Below, piece by piece: positions 1 through 6,279 of a stretch of DNA of 8,656 nt (the stretch's first letter is position 1; the number at the start of each line of letters is the position of its first letter). Below the pieces are notes generated by a model, which saw only the letters and a list, made by a program, of their open reading frames with translations, was not told the origin of the DNA and did no database searches. A program made the position numbers and the translations under genes. This stretch comes from Clostridia bacterium (GTDB lineage Bacteria > Bacillota > Clostridia > Christensenellales > Borkfalkiaceae): NCBI GenBank assembly GCA_029054485.1, contig JAIDFD010000065.1:1-8656 (forward strand). Direction: 5' to 3'.

Positions 1-29
1 ATTATATAAAATTACAGAAAATTAATCAA
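1..29 (-). promoter_or_regulatory. Sigma-A promoter for a gene off the left edge
   Basis: Read on the minus strand, a TTGATT -35 box (24-29) and a perfect TATAAT -10 box (1-6) are separated by exactly 17 bp of AT-rich sequence. It lies just past the hairpin that ends the mreB operon, so it should drive the next minus-strand gene beyond the window, which then need not depend on read-through from mreB. The same two hexamers and the same spacing occur in front of folC. Confidence 0.7.
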
Positions 30-36
30 GTAATTT

Positions 37-66
37 AACCGCCCGCGCCGTCCGGCGCGGGCGGTT
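37..66 (-). terminator. GC-rich hairpin ending the ppx-maf-mreB operon
   Basis: A perfect 13-bp inverted repeat (AACCGCCCGCGCC and its complement) encloses a 4-nt loop at 50-53, about 16 nt past the mreB stop. On the minus strand it is followed by AU-rich sequence (TTAAATTAC) rather than a clean U run, so termination efficiency is uncertain. A strong minus-strand promoter follows directly, which supports a transcription boundary here. Confidence 0.65.
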
Positions 67-82
67 ATTCGTTTTAAGTTAT

Positions 83-1102
83 TTATTCGACCGTTGTAGC
101 AAGGCGTTCCCAAAGGTAATCGTTGGTAAGAATAGTGCCCGCGCCGATAACCGCCGAAAGCTGGGGTTCTTCCGAAATGTTCACCGCAACTCCAAGACGC
201 TTTTCGATATATTCGGCAAGTCCGTCCATTTTCATTAGTCCGCCCGAAAGATAAATTCCGCCGCGCACAATTCCCGAGGACACTTCCGCGTCCAGCTTTG
301 ACATTACTATACTTACATAGTCTATAATCTTGTCAATGTAAGTCAGAATAATATCGTATATTTGCGAAGAATTTATTGCGACTGAAGCGGGCGCGCCCGT
401 TTCAACGTCTCTGCCGTCCACCACCGTCATTTTGTTGTCGTCTTCCAAAAGACTGCCAACCGTGTTTTTAAGCCGCTCCGCGGTCAGCGCGCCTATCTTT
501 ATGTTGTACTTCTCCGCAAGCATATCGATAAGGTGAACGTCTATGTTGCCGCCGCCCAGATTAAGATTTATACCCGAAATTATGCCGTCCTGCGAGAGCG
601 CCGCGATATTGGTTATGCCGTAACCTATGTCGATTAAAAACATAGGCGTGCTCTCGTTAATGGCTACGTTCTGACCCAGTACCGCCGCAAAAGGATTGAG
701 CGTGAAATAGGACATGCAAATTCCGCACGCGTCCGCAATGCGCTGGTATTTTTCCTTTAACGAAGGCTTACAGCCGCAGGGCAGAATGAACATAACCTCT
801 GTGCGCTTAGCCCTTCTTCTCGTTATTTCGCACTTGTTGAGAAAGTACTCCAAAAGGCACGCCGCCAAAGTTTCGTTGACAATATCGCCCTCGATTACCG
901 GGTTTACGATATGGGTGTTGACAGCCGACCTGCCCGAAAGCGCACGCGCCTTGTCGCCGAGGGCTTTTATATTCACTATTTTCTGACCGTTGTCGATCAT
1001 TTCTTCAACGGCAACGCAGGTAGCTTCCATAAGCACCACGCCGCAACCGGGCATATAAATTTTGGTTATGCTTGAACCCATATCTATTGCAAGTCTTTTC
1101 AT
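83..1102 (-). CDS. mreB: Rod shape-determining protein, MreB/Mbl family (divergent)
   Basis: A 339-residue actin-like ATPase of the MreB/Mbl family. Such proteins form membrane-bound filaments that guide the elongation peptidoglycan machinery. The fold signature is visible: phosphate-1 DMGSSITK (residues 7-14), phosphate-2 DIGYGIT (158-164), an NLGGGNIDV stretch (181-189), the ERLKNTVGS helix (209-217), and adenosine motif LSGG (285-288) before the closing AVIGAGTIL. Length is normal for MreB. Several motif positions are unusual: typical MreB reads DLGTANT and DIGGGTT, so this is a divergent member or second paralog. The start is set by an ATGA overlap with maf and a GAGG ribosome site about 7 nt upstream inside the end of maf. 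It is the last gene of its operon; no mreC or mreD follows within the window. The family call is firm; the exact paralog is not. Confidence 0.88.
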   Translation of the reverse strand: MKRLAIDMGSSITKIYMPGCGVVLMEATCVAVEEMIDNGQKIVNIKALGDKARALSGRSAVNTHIVNPVIEGDIVNETLAACLLEYFLNKCEITRRRAKRTEVMFILPCGCKPSLKEKYQRIADACGICMSYFTLNPFAAVLGQNVAINESTPMFLIDIGYGITNIAALSQDGIISGINLNLGGGNIDVHLIDMLAEKYNIKIGALTAERLKNTVGSLLEDDNKMTVVDGRDVETGAPASVAINSSQIYDIILTYIDKIIDYVSIVMSKLDAEVSSGIVRGGIYLSGGLMKMDGLAEYIEKRLGVAVNISEEPQLSAVIGAGTILTNDYLWERLATTVE

Positions 1103-1650
1103 TCGCGTACCTCGTTAATCATTTTTCTTACCAGCGTTACGGGCAGTCCCACCACGTTTGTGTAACTGCCGAAGTATTCCTTAACTATACCGCCGTCCTG
1201 TATACCGTAACTGCCCGCCTTGTCCAGCGGCGAGCCGCCGTCCGTGTAGATTTTGATAAATTCGTCCGAAAGAACGTTGAATTTTACTTCTGTCTTGTCG
1301 AAGTCTATAAGTTTTTTGTATTTGTTTCTCACGCACACGCCCGTGATTACGTAGTGCGTCCTGCCCGAAAGTCTTTTCAGCGTTGCCGCCGCGTCCGACC
1401 TGTTTTTGGGCTTGCCTAAAATTTCACCCTCGAAAAAGACCACGGTGTCGCAACCGATAACGGTTGCGTCCGCGTGACTTTCAAACACCTCATCGCACTT
1501 GTGTTCGGCAAGGGCGCAAGCCATTTTTTCGGGAAACATTGCAAGATTGACTTTTTCTTCCGCCGTAGCGGGAACGACCTCGAAATTCTTTATTATCTGC
1601 GATAAAAGTTCCCTTCTACGCGGCGAGGCACTTGCCAGAATATATTTCAT
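1099..1650 (-). CDS. maf: Maf-family nucleoside triphosphate pyrophosphatase
   Basis: A 183-residue Maf/YhdE-type protein. These enzymes hydrolyse modified or canonical nucleoside triphosphates (dTTP, UTP or m7GTP depending on subgroup) to the monophosphate, and in Bacillus Maf is linked to septum formation. Motifs in order: N-terminal ASASPRR (6-12), IGCDTVV (65-71), GKP (79-81), LSGR (94-97), LDKAGSYGIQ (142-151) and VVGLP (166-170). The residue before the Pro of the usual EPxDKAG motif is Ser instead of Glu. The full length matches the family. It follows ppx after an 89-nt gap holding two hairpins and shares ATGA with mreB, so mreB translation is probably coupled to it. No clear ribosome site precedes its ATG, although the start fits the family N-terminus exactly. 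The subgroup (dTTP/UTP or m7GTP) cannot be settled by eye. Confidence 0.93.
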   Translation of the reverse strand: MKYILASASPRRRELLSQIIKNFEVVPATAEEKVNLAMFPEKMACALAEHKCDEVFESHADATVIGCDTVVFFEGEILGKPKNRSDAAATLKRLSGRTHYVITGVCVRNKYKKLIDFDKTEVKFNVLSDEFIKIYTDGGSPLDKAGSYGIQDGGIVKEYFGSYTNVVGLPVTLVRKMINEVRE

Positions 1651-1660
1651 AGTAAACAGA

Positions 1661-1711
1661 TACGTGTAGTTAACCTCAAAAGATGCATTTTTTTGGGGTT
1701 AACTACACGTA
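1661..1711. repeat. Long inverted repeat between ppx and maf
   Basis: Arms 1661-1681 and 1691-1711 are complementary over 21 positions around a 9-nt loop. The outer 15 bp (TACGTGTAGTTAACC) are perfect and the single imperfect pair is a G-U if plus-strand RNA is formed, or a C-A mismatch in minus-strand RNA. No U-tract follows on the minus strand, so it is not a typical terminator. It could be a small palindromic interspersed element, a protein-binding site, or an RNA-processing hairpin that separates ppx from maf expression. No second copy occurs in the window. Confidence 0.6.
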
Positions 1712-1736
1712 ATGCCGCGTAATTTCAGCGGCATTA
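1710..1736 (-). terminator. Hairpin directly after ppx
   Basis: TAATGCCGC (1710-1718) pairs with GCGGCATTA (1728-1736) around a 9-nt loop, beginning 3 nt past the ppx stop. There is no U run after it on the minus strand, because the next inverted repeat starts immediately and the two share bases 1710-1711. It may be a weak terminator or a 3'-end stabiliser that lowers maf and mreB transcription relative to ppx. Confidence 0.4.
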
Positions 1737-1739
1737 AAA

Positions 1740-3254
1740 TTATAAAATTTCAAGATTTTTACGGAACGATTTTCTGAATTCCGCGCTTGCCGCCATTGCA
1801 TCGCGGATTTCCAGAGTAGCTTCACCCTCGACCTCGGTTTTCATTATTACCGAATCGCCGAGAATATCGCAGTTTATAGATTTAACCGAACCCGACATAG
1901 ACCTGTCAAGACTCTCGGCTATGCGCAAAATTACGCCCAGACGTTTTACGATTTCGATATCGTCCTCGCCCAAAAGGTCCTTGTATCTCGCCCACTCGTA
2001 GAGGTTGATATCCTCCTTTTTGTGACAGCAGGCGGTGAACGCCGCGAGAATTATATCCCTGTGGGCAAGACCGTAGAGGTTGGAGTTTAAAATCATATAA
2101 CAGCTATGGCGCTGGTGGTTGTAGTATTTTATCTTCATTCCGCAGTCGTGCAGAGTTGCCGCAACCTTTAAAATTCTCAGATACTGTCTGGGGAATTTAT
2201 GCAGAACGCGAAGTTGTTTGAAAAGCTGGATACTTAAATTAACCACATGTTCAACATGCTTTTCATCGCAACCGTAGTATTTTACCAGCGTGGTAAGCGA
2301 ATAGTTGAGCACGTCCGAAATGGGCTTCTCTTCTGTGATGGGAAGGGCTTGGTTAAACATTATGCCCTCTCTCAGTCCCGCGCCCGACATAACGAGCTTT
2401 TCAAAATTGAAGAACGAAATAAAGGATTTGACAATCGCAAGCGCGGCGGGAAGAATGTCCGCTCGCTCTGCCGAAAGCCCCTTTATCTTCTTCTTTTTGT
2501 CAAGGTCCAAAACCTTTAACATATCGTAGACGGAATCAAAGTCCTCCACGCTCATACAGTAGTTGTGAACGCTGTCAAGCGGATATTTATGAACTATTTT
2601 ATTAATCTTGAAGAGATTTCTGAACGAGCCGCCCACGCCTATCATCTGAACATCGGGGTCAACTTCGTTTATCCACTCAATCTTTTTAAGTTCTTCGGTA
2701 AAGAACTCTTCAATCTTTTTGGCTTGCTGTTCGGGCTTTAAACCGTCGTCCGCAAAAAGACCTGTCAGCGTCACCGCGCCGAAAGGCATTGTTGCGTAGT
2801 TTAAAATATTCCTTCTGTTGTAGTAAACGATTTTGGTCGAGCCGCCGCCGATTTCCAAAATCAAGCCCTTGGGCACGTCCATTGTGTTTATTACGCCGCG
2901 GTAAACGTAAACCGCCTCTTCCTCGGCGGTGAGAACGCGGATTTTAATTCCGCAGCTCGCCTGAATTTCGTCCAAAAAACTGCGCTGGTTTTTAGCGCGG
3001 CGCACCGCCGCGGTCGCAACCGCGATAATGCGTGAAACTCCGCTCGCATCGCAAAGACGGCGGAACATTTTTAACGTCTTTATCGTTTCGGCAACGCGCT
3101 GGGGCTTCAAAAAGCCGTCGCGCTCCATATCCTGCCCTAAGCGGACGCTCTCTTTCAATTCGTCCACTACCATAAAGTAGCCTTCGGCAAAGAGGTTTAC
3201 TATTACAAGTCTTGCCGAATTAGAGCCTAAATCTATAATCCCAATCTTTTCCAA
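1740..3254 (-). CDS. ppx: Ppx/GppA phosphatase with C-terminal HD-like domain
   Basis: A 504-residue exopolyphosphatase / guanosine pentaphosphatase homolog, which removes terminal phosphate from polyphosphate or converts pppGpp to ppGpp. Residues 1 to about 300 are the ASKHA-fold phosphatase: IDLGSNSARLVI (7-18, phosphate-1), VATAAVRRAKN (79-89), EEEAVYVYRG with the candidate catalytic Glu (111-120), EIGGGST (134-140, phosphate-2), IGVGGSFRNL (205-214) and MSGAGLREG (289-297). Residues from about 310 form an HD-like helical domain with LHDCG (368-372) and downstream His residues (380, 383), as in the long Ppx/GppA subfamily. The start is TTG, fixed by a strong AGGAG 6 nt upstream; no ATG gives a better fit. 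It is the first gene of ppx-maf-mreB. Sequence alone does not separate the polyphosphatase from the pppGpp phosphatase role. Confidence 0.9.
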   Translation of the reverse strand: MEKIGIIDLGSNSARLVIVNLFAEGYFMVVDELKESVRLGQDMERDGFLKPQRVAETIKTLKMFRRLCDASGVSRIIAVATAAVRRAKNQRSFLDEIQASCGIKIRVLTAEEEAVYVYRGVINTMDVPKGLILEIGGGSTKIVYYNRRNILNYATMPFGAVTLTGLFADDGLKPEQQAKKIEEFFTEELKKIEWINEVDPDVQMIGVGGSFRNLFKINKIVHKYPLDSVHNYCMSVEDFDSVYDMLKVLDLDKKKKIKGLSAERADILPAALAIVKSFISFFNFEKLVMSGAGLREGIMFNQALPITEEKPISDVLNYSLTTLVKYYGCDEKHVEHVVNLSIQLFKQLRVLHKFPRQYLRILKVAATLHDCGMKIKYYNHQRHSCYMILNSNLYGLAHRDIILAAFTACCHKKEDINLYEWARYKDLLGEDDIEIVKRLGVILRIAESLDRSMSGSVKSINCDILGDSVIMKTEVEGEATLEIRDAMAASAEFRKSFRKNLEIL

Positions 3255-3260
3255 ATTAAT

Positions 3261-3265
3261 CTCCT
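3261..3265 (-). promoter_or_regulatory. Strong ribosome binding site fixing the ppx TTG start
   Basis: AGGAG on the minus strand lies 6 nt (ATTAAT) before the TTG codon at 3252-3254. The protein then runs straight into the IIDLGSNS phosphate-1 motif at the usual distance from the N-terminus, so TTG is very likely the true start. Confidence 0.85.
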
Positions 3266-3302
3266 GACACGCGTTTTCGCCTTTGTGATTTAAAAAATCC
3301 CA

Positions 3303-3308
3303 ATTATA
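3303..3308 (-). promoter_or_regulatory. Candidate -10 box for the ppx operon
   Basis: A perfect TATAAT on the minus strand lies about 50 nt upstream of the ppx start in an AT-rich gap. No good TTGACA-like box is found 16-18 bp upstream of it, so this is a partial promoter call only. An operon promoter is expected in 3266-3352 because the fol terminator lies just beyond. Confidence 0.35.
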
Positions 3309-3352
3309 ATGCTAAAAGTGTATCATAATTTTTGCAGTTTGTACATATTTAT

Positions 3353-3378
3353 AAAAAATATTTGTGCATATTGCACAA
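3353..3378 (-). terminator. Intrinsic terminator of the fol operon
   Basis: On the minus strand a perfect 7-bp inverted repeat (TTGTGCA / TGCACAA, 3362-3378) with a 3-nt spacer begins about 20 nt past the folB/K stop and is followed by ATATTTTTT. Position and the U run point to a weak-stem intrinsic terminator. The short spacer also fits a dimeric regulator's operator for the downstream ppx operon; termination is the preferred reading. Confidence 0.6.
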
Positions 3379-3398
3379 TTCATATTTACCGAAAAAAG

Positions 3399-4187
3399 TC
3401 ATAACGGCTTGCCTGTGTCGGGGCAGATAAAGCCTGCGGCGATTTCTTTCAGCGGAATTAAAACAAAGTCGCGGTTTTGATAGTCTGCGTGCGGAATAAT
3501 CAGGTTTTGCCCGCGCAGGATTTTGTCGCCGAAAAAGATGATATCTATATCCAGCGTTCTGTCCCCCCAACGGACGGCGCGCACCCGCCCGCATTCCTTT
3601 TCTATTTCATGAATTTCGTAAAGCAGGTTTTCGGGCGAGAGAACGGTTGAAATCCTCACCGCGCAGTTTAAAAATTCGTTTTCGGCTTTGCCGCCGTAGG
3701 GCGCGGTTTTTAAATATGACGAAACTTTTTCAACCTCTACCCCGCGCACCTTTGACAAAAGGGATATGGCTTTATCGAGGTAGCCTTTTTTGTCGCCCAT
3801 GCTTGAACCGAGCGATAAAAAGACTGTATTTCTTTCAAGCTCCACGCTCGCCGCAACGTAATCGAATTTTTTACTCATCGGCGCTTCGGGTTTTTTGACG
3901 GTGATACTCACTGCCTCTGCCCTCGGGAAATTTTCCAGTATTGAAAAAGCACACTCATAGGCGAGTTTTTCAATCAGATTAAAGACGTTGCCCTGAACGG
4001 TCGCGGCGATTGCCTTGCTCGCCTTTGCGTAGTTGACCGTGCCGCCTATATCGTCGTTTTTTGCGGCGGCGTAAAAATCTGTTTTTATATCCGCATCGAT
4101 CACAAATTTCTGCGGGTCGGTTTTTTCGTCCGGATTTACGCCGTGGCAGGCTGAAAATTCAAGCCCCCTGATTTGGATTACGTTCAT
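3399..4187 (-). CDS. folBK: Bifunctional dihydroneopterin aldolase / HPPK (FolB-FolK fusion)
   Basis: A 262-residue fusion of two successive folate enzymes. Residues 1-119 are FolB, which cleaves 7,8-dihydroneopterin to 6-hydroxymethyl-dihydropterin: HGVNPDEK (15-22, with the conserved Glu), NLIEKLA (70-76) and VKKPEAP (97-103, with the conserved Lys). Residues 120-262 are FolK, the pyrophosphokinase that activates that product: SLGSSMGD (125-132), NEFLNCAV (170-177), RWGDRTLDIDII (206-217; usual enzymes have WGPR) and IPH...RDFVLIPL (231-246) before a short C-terminus. The ATG is preceded by AGGA at about 4 nt. It is the third gene of folC-folP-folBK, 39 nt after folP. Together with FolP it supplies dihydropteroate. 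All key motifs are present, so both activities are expected. Confidence 0.93.
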   Translation of the reverse strand: MNVIQIRGLEFSACHGVNPDEKTDPQKFVIDADIKTDFYAAAKNDDIGGTVNYAKASKAIAATVQGNVFNLIEKLAYECAFSILENFPRAEAVSITVKKPEAPMSKKFDYVAASVELERNTVFLSLGSSMGDKKGYLDKAISLLSKVRGVEVEKVSSYLKTAPYGGKAENEFLNCAVRISTVLSPENLLYEIHEIEKECGRVRAVRWGDRTLDIDIIFFGDKILRGQNLIIPHADYQNRDFVLIPLKEIAAGFICPDTGKPL

Positions 4188-4201
4188 ATTATCCTGCCTT
4201 C

Positions 4202-4225
4202 ACGGAAATTTAAAGCTTTTTCCGT
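4202..4225 (-). other. Intercistronic hairpin between folP and folBK
   Basis: ACGGAAA (4202-4208) and TTTCCGT (4219-4225) form a perfect 7-bp inverted repeat with a 10-nt AT-rich loop. It begins 1 nt past the folP stop. No U run follows on the minus strand, so it is more likely an RNA stability or processing element than a terminator, if it acts at all. Confidence 0.35.
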
Positions 4226-4226
4226 A

Positions 4227-5009
4227 TTAATTGTTTTGTTCGTAACATTCTTTGATTGCCTGTGCGTTTTCCTTTATGTCGTGGACGCGCACAAAAAGAA
4301 TTTTGTTCCTAGCCGCAAGTCGGGTGCTTTCAACAGTCGGCGCGAGCCTGTCGTTCACATCGCCGCCGAACATAGATTTTCGGCTCGTTCCTAAAAGAAG
4401 GGGATAGCCGAGCGCGGAAAGTCGGTGATAACCGTTTAAAAGCTCCCAGTTCTGTTCTTTGGTCTTGGCGAAACCTATTCCGCCGTCAAGGCAGATTTTG
4501 TCCTTTGCAATTCCGCTCGACAGGGCAAGCTCGGTTTGCGCCTTTAAAAAGCCGGTTATCGGCTGCCAGATATCGCCCGATAAAACTTCTTTCGCGTTGT
4601 GCATTATGCAGACCGAAGCGCTGTGCTTTGCGATAATTTTTGCCATATCACTATCGTGCGCAAGCCCCCAGACGTCGTTAATCATATCCGCACCGAGGCA
4701 AAGCGCCGCTTCCGCGCTCTTAGAAAAGTAAGTGTCTACCGATACGGGAATTTCAAAATTGTCTTTGATAAGCCTTAAAGGTTTTTCAAAGCGTGAAATT
4801 TCCTCGTCCGCGCTCACTTCTGTGTAGCCCGGTCTTGTGGACTGCGCGCCTATATCTATTACCGCCGCGCCGTCCTTCACCGCCCTTTCAACCGCCTTTA
4901 AAACGGTGTACTCATCCTTGCGGCTTCCGCTGAAAAAGGAGTCCGGCGTGAGGTTTATTATCGCCATTACATAGGTGTAGTTTTCAAATTTTTTATCAGA
5001 GATTATCAT
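4227..5009 (-). CDS. folP: Dihydropteroate synthase
   Basis: A 260-residue DHPS, the TIM-barrel enzyme that condenses 6-hydroxymethyl-dihydropterin pyrophosphate with p-aminobenzoate and the target of sulfonamides. Motifs: INLTPDSFFSGSR (18-30), DIGAQSTRPG (52-61), SVDTYFS (90-96), INDVWG (110-115), CIMHN (134-138), LDGGIGFAKT (174-183; usual form DPGIGFGKT), LLGTSRKS (205-212) and RVHDIKENAQAI (241-252). The chosen ATG (5007-5009) gives an ATGA overlap with the folC stop and the usual short N-terminus. The frame stays open to an ATG at 5057, but that adds 16 residues inside folC with no family resemblance. Substrates come from FolB-FolK encoded just downstream, and the product passes to FolC encoded just upstream. 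Catalytic motifs are intact. Confidence 0.94.
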   Translation of the reverse strand: MIISDKKFENYTYVMAIINLTPDSFFSGSRKDEYTVLKAVERAVKDGAAVIDIGAQSTRPGYTEVSADEEISRFEKPLRLIKDNFEIPVSVDTYFSKSAEAALCLGADMINDVWGLAHDSDMAKIIAKHSASVCIMHNAKEVLSGDIWQPITGFLKAQTELALSSGIAKDKICLDGGIGFAKTKEQNWELLNGYHRLSALGYPLLLGTSRKSMFGGDVNDRLAPTVESTRLAARNKILFVRVHDIKENAQAIKECYEQNN

Positions 5010-6148
5010 TTTAAAATCCAAATCTTTGCGTCTTTTAAAAGCGTGAACGAACCGCATATGGTAACCACTTCGCTTTCAGCCATATCCAGTGCGGCGCAAA
5101 CGCCGTCCGCGCGGGTCGCGTTTTTGAAGTACTTTTTACAGAGTGCGAATATCTTATCGCCGTCCATAGCGCGGTAAGAATCGGGCGTAACCGCAATTAT
5201 TCCATCGGCGCAGTCCTTGATAAGTTCAAGGCAACGCTCCGCGTCCTTATCCGAAAGACAGCCGAAAATAACGGTGTTTTTCGCGCGGTTGAAATTATTA
5301 AGAAAGGACCGCAAATTTTCAAAGCTCTGCGGGTTGTGCGCGCCGTCCAAAATATAGGTTTTGTCTGTTTTGATAACTTCGAGTCTGCCAAAAAGCTCGG
5401 TATTCTCAATTCCGCGTTTAATGTACTCTTCTTCAATTTTGAGTATCCTTGCGGCAACCGCCGCCGCGCCCGCGTTGTAGGACTGCGCCGCGCCGTTCAT
5501 TTTGAGCTTGTATCCGCTCGGCGGAGCGAATACCGCGCCGAGTTTTTTGAAGTACTCTTCCGCCTCAGGAGGTTGTAACGAGCTTACCACCGCGGGACAG
5601 TTTTTTATTATCCCAGCTTTCTGCCCGCAGATTTTTTCAATAGTATCGCCGAGGTAGGCGGTGTGTTCCAAGGAAATGGAAGTTATTACCGCAACCTCTT
5701 TTTTGTTGATTGCGTTGGTGGCGTCGCTAAGCCCGCCCAACCCGCACTCTATAACGGCATATTCACAGCCGCTTTCCGCAAAGGCTGAAAGTATGCCCGC
5801 CGTTTCGATTTCAAAACAAGTTGCGCCAAGCCCCGACGCCGCTTGGTACGCTTTTGTAAAGCAGTCGGCTAAAAGCTCTACGGGCGCGGGCTTGGAATTT
5901 ATACGGAACTGCTCAAAGTAGCCGTAAACCTCGGGCGAGGTAAAAGTGCCTACGCTTTTCCCCGCGGCAATCAGAATTTGCGTCAGATACTCGGCTGTCG
6001 AGCCCTTGCCGTTCGTTCCCGCGATATGGATTATTTTAAGTTTATCATCGGGGCTTTTAAGCCTGTCCAGAATTTTGCGCGTGCGCCCAGTGCCGAAGTT
6101 GAACGCGCTTTGGCGCATACCGTTTATCTTTTCAAAAATTGTTTCCAT
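5006..6148 (-). CDS. folC: Dihydrofolate synthase / folylpolyglutamate synthase
   Basis: A 380-residue Mur-ligase-fold enzyme that adds L-glutamate to dihydropteroate and extends folate polyglutamates, using ATP. Motifs: P-loop GTNGKGST (44-51), CGLGGLSDATN (135-145), SISLEHTAYLGDTIEKI (157-173), the catalytic-lysine region GQKAGI (175-180), FGRLEVI (253-259) and ILDGAHNP (266-273). It is slightly shorter than the usual 420-430 residues. The ATG at 6146-6148 gives a typical N-terminus. An in-frame extension to 6316 would run through the riboswitch and promoter and is rejected. GGG of a weak ribosome site lies 10 nt upstream, inside the terminator hairpin. It is the first gene of folC-folP-folBK, regulated by the THF-sensing leader. 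Whether it does both reactions or mainly one is not visible. Confidence 0.94.
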   Translation of the reverse strand: METIFEKINGMRQSAFNFGTGRTRKILDRLKSPDDKLKIIHIAGTNGKGSTAEYLTQILIAAGKSVGTFTSPEVYGYFEQFRINSKPAPVELLADCFTKAYQAASGLGATCFEIETAGILSAFAESGCEYAVIECGLGGLSDATNAINKKEVAVITSISLEHTAYLGDTIEKICGQKAGIIKNCPAVVSSLQPPEAEEYFKKLGAVFAPPSGYKLKMNGAAQSYNAGAAAVAARILKIEEEYIKRGIENTELFGRLEVIKTDKTYILDGAHNPQSFENLRSFLNNFNRAKNTVIFGCLSDKDAERCLELIKDCADGIIAVTPDSYRAMDGDKIFALCKKYFKNATRADGVCAALDMAESEVVTICGSFTLLKDAKIWILK

Positions 6149-6169
6149 AAAAAAAACGCCCTGCGGCGT
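6149..6169 (-). terminator. Riboswitch-controlled terminator touching the folC start codon
   Basis: ACGCC (6169-6165) pairs with GGCGU (6160-6156) around loop GCAG, then eight U residues run straight into the folC ATG. The upstream segment GGACGC (6171-6166), which contains most of the 5' terminator arm, is also perfectly complementary to GCGUCC (6195-6190) at the 3' end of the aptamer. Ligand binding should lock GUCC in a pseudoknot, free GGACGC and let the terminator form. The hairpin also buries the only AGGG ribosome site, so translation could be blocked too. Confidence 0.8.
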
Positions 6170-6189
6170 CCGAAAAAAATATATTTTAA

Positions 6190-6266
6190 GGACGCGCACC
6201 TCAACCGCAGACAAAAGTCTTTCGTTCGGCGGCTGTCCAACCGCCAACACTTTACGCATCGGTACT
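6190..6266 (-). ncRNA. Tetrahydrofolate (THF-I) riboswitch aptamer
   Basis: The folC leader matches the THF-I riboswitch layout from Clostridia. Read on the minus strand: P2 GUACC (6265-6261) with GGUGC (6200-6196); conserved-type internal loop GCGUAAAGUG (6257-6248, usual GCGUUAAGUG); P3 GGCGG/CCGCC (6245-6241, 6232-6228); J3/4 AACGAA (6226-6221); P4 AGAC-UUUU-GUCU (6220-6209); then GCGGU (6208-6204). GGAC in the P3 loop (6238-6235) is complementary to GUCC (6193-6190), the class-defining pseudoknot. A separate P1 helix is not evident, and the promoter places the transcript start near its 5' end. The class normally senses reduced folates and here sits before three folate genes, so an OFF switch is expected. 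Confidence 0.88.
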
Positions 6267-6279
6267 ATCCGATTATACC
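6251..6279 (+). promoter_or_regulatory. Possible promoter for the DUF421-DUF4363 operon
   Basis: TTTACG (6251-6256) and TATACC (6274-6279) on the plus strand are spaced by 17 bp, each matching four of six consensus bases. A start would fall near 6286, giving a leader of about 50 nt. It overlaps the -10 region of the divergent folC promoter. This is only a moderate match and is the best I see for the gene. Confidence 0.35.

Noticed and set aside
3362..3378. 17-bp palindrome as a transcription factor operator
   Set aside because: It lies shortly after the folBK stop and is followed on that strand by a run of six T, so a terminator is simpler; an operator role is kept only as an alternative.
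5010..5057. Earlier ATG for folP
   Set aside because: It adds a basic 16-residue leader inside folC. The ATG at 5009 gives an ATGA overlap and the usual FolP N-terminus.
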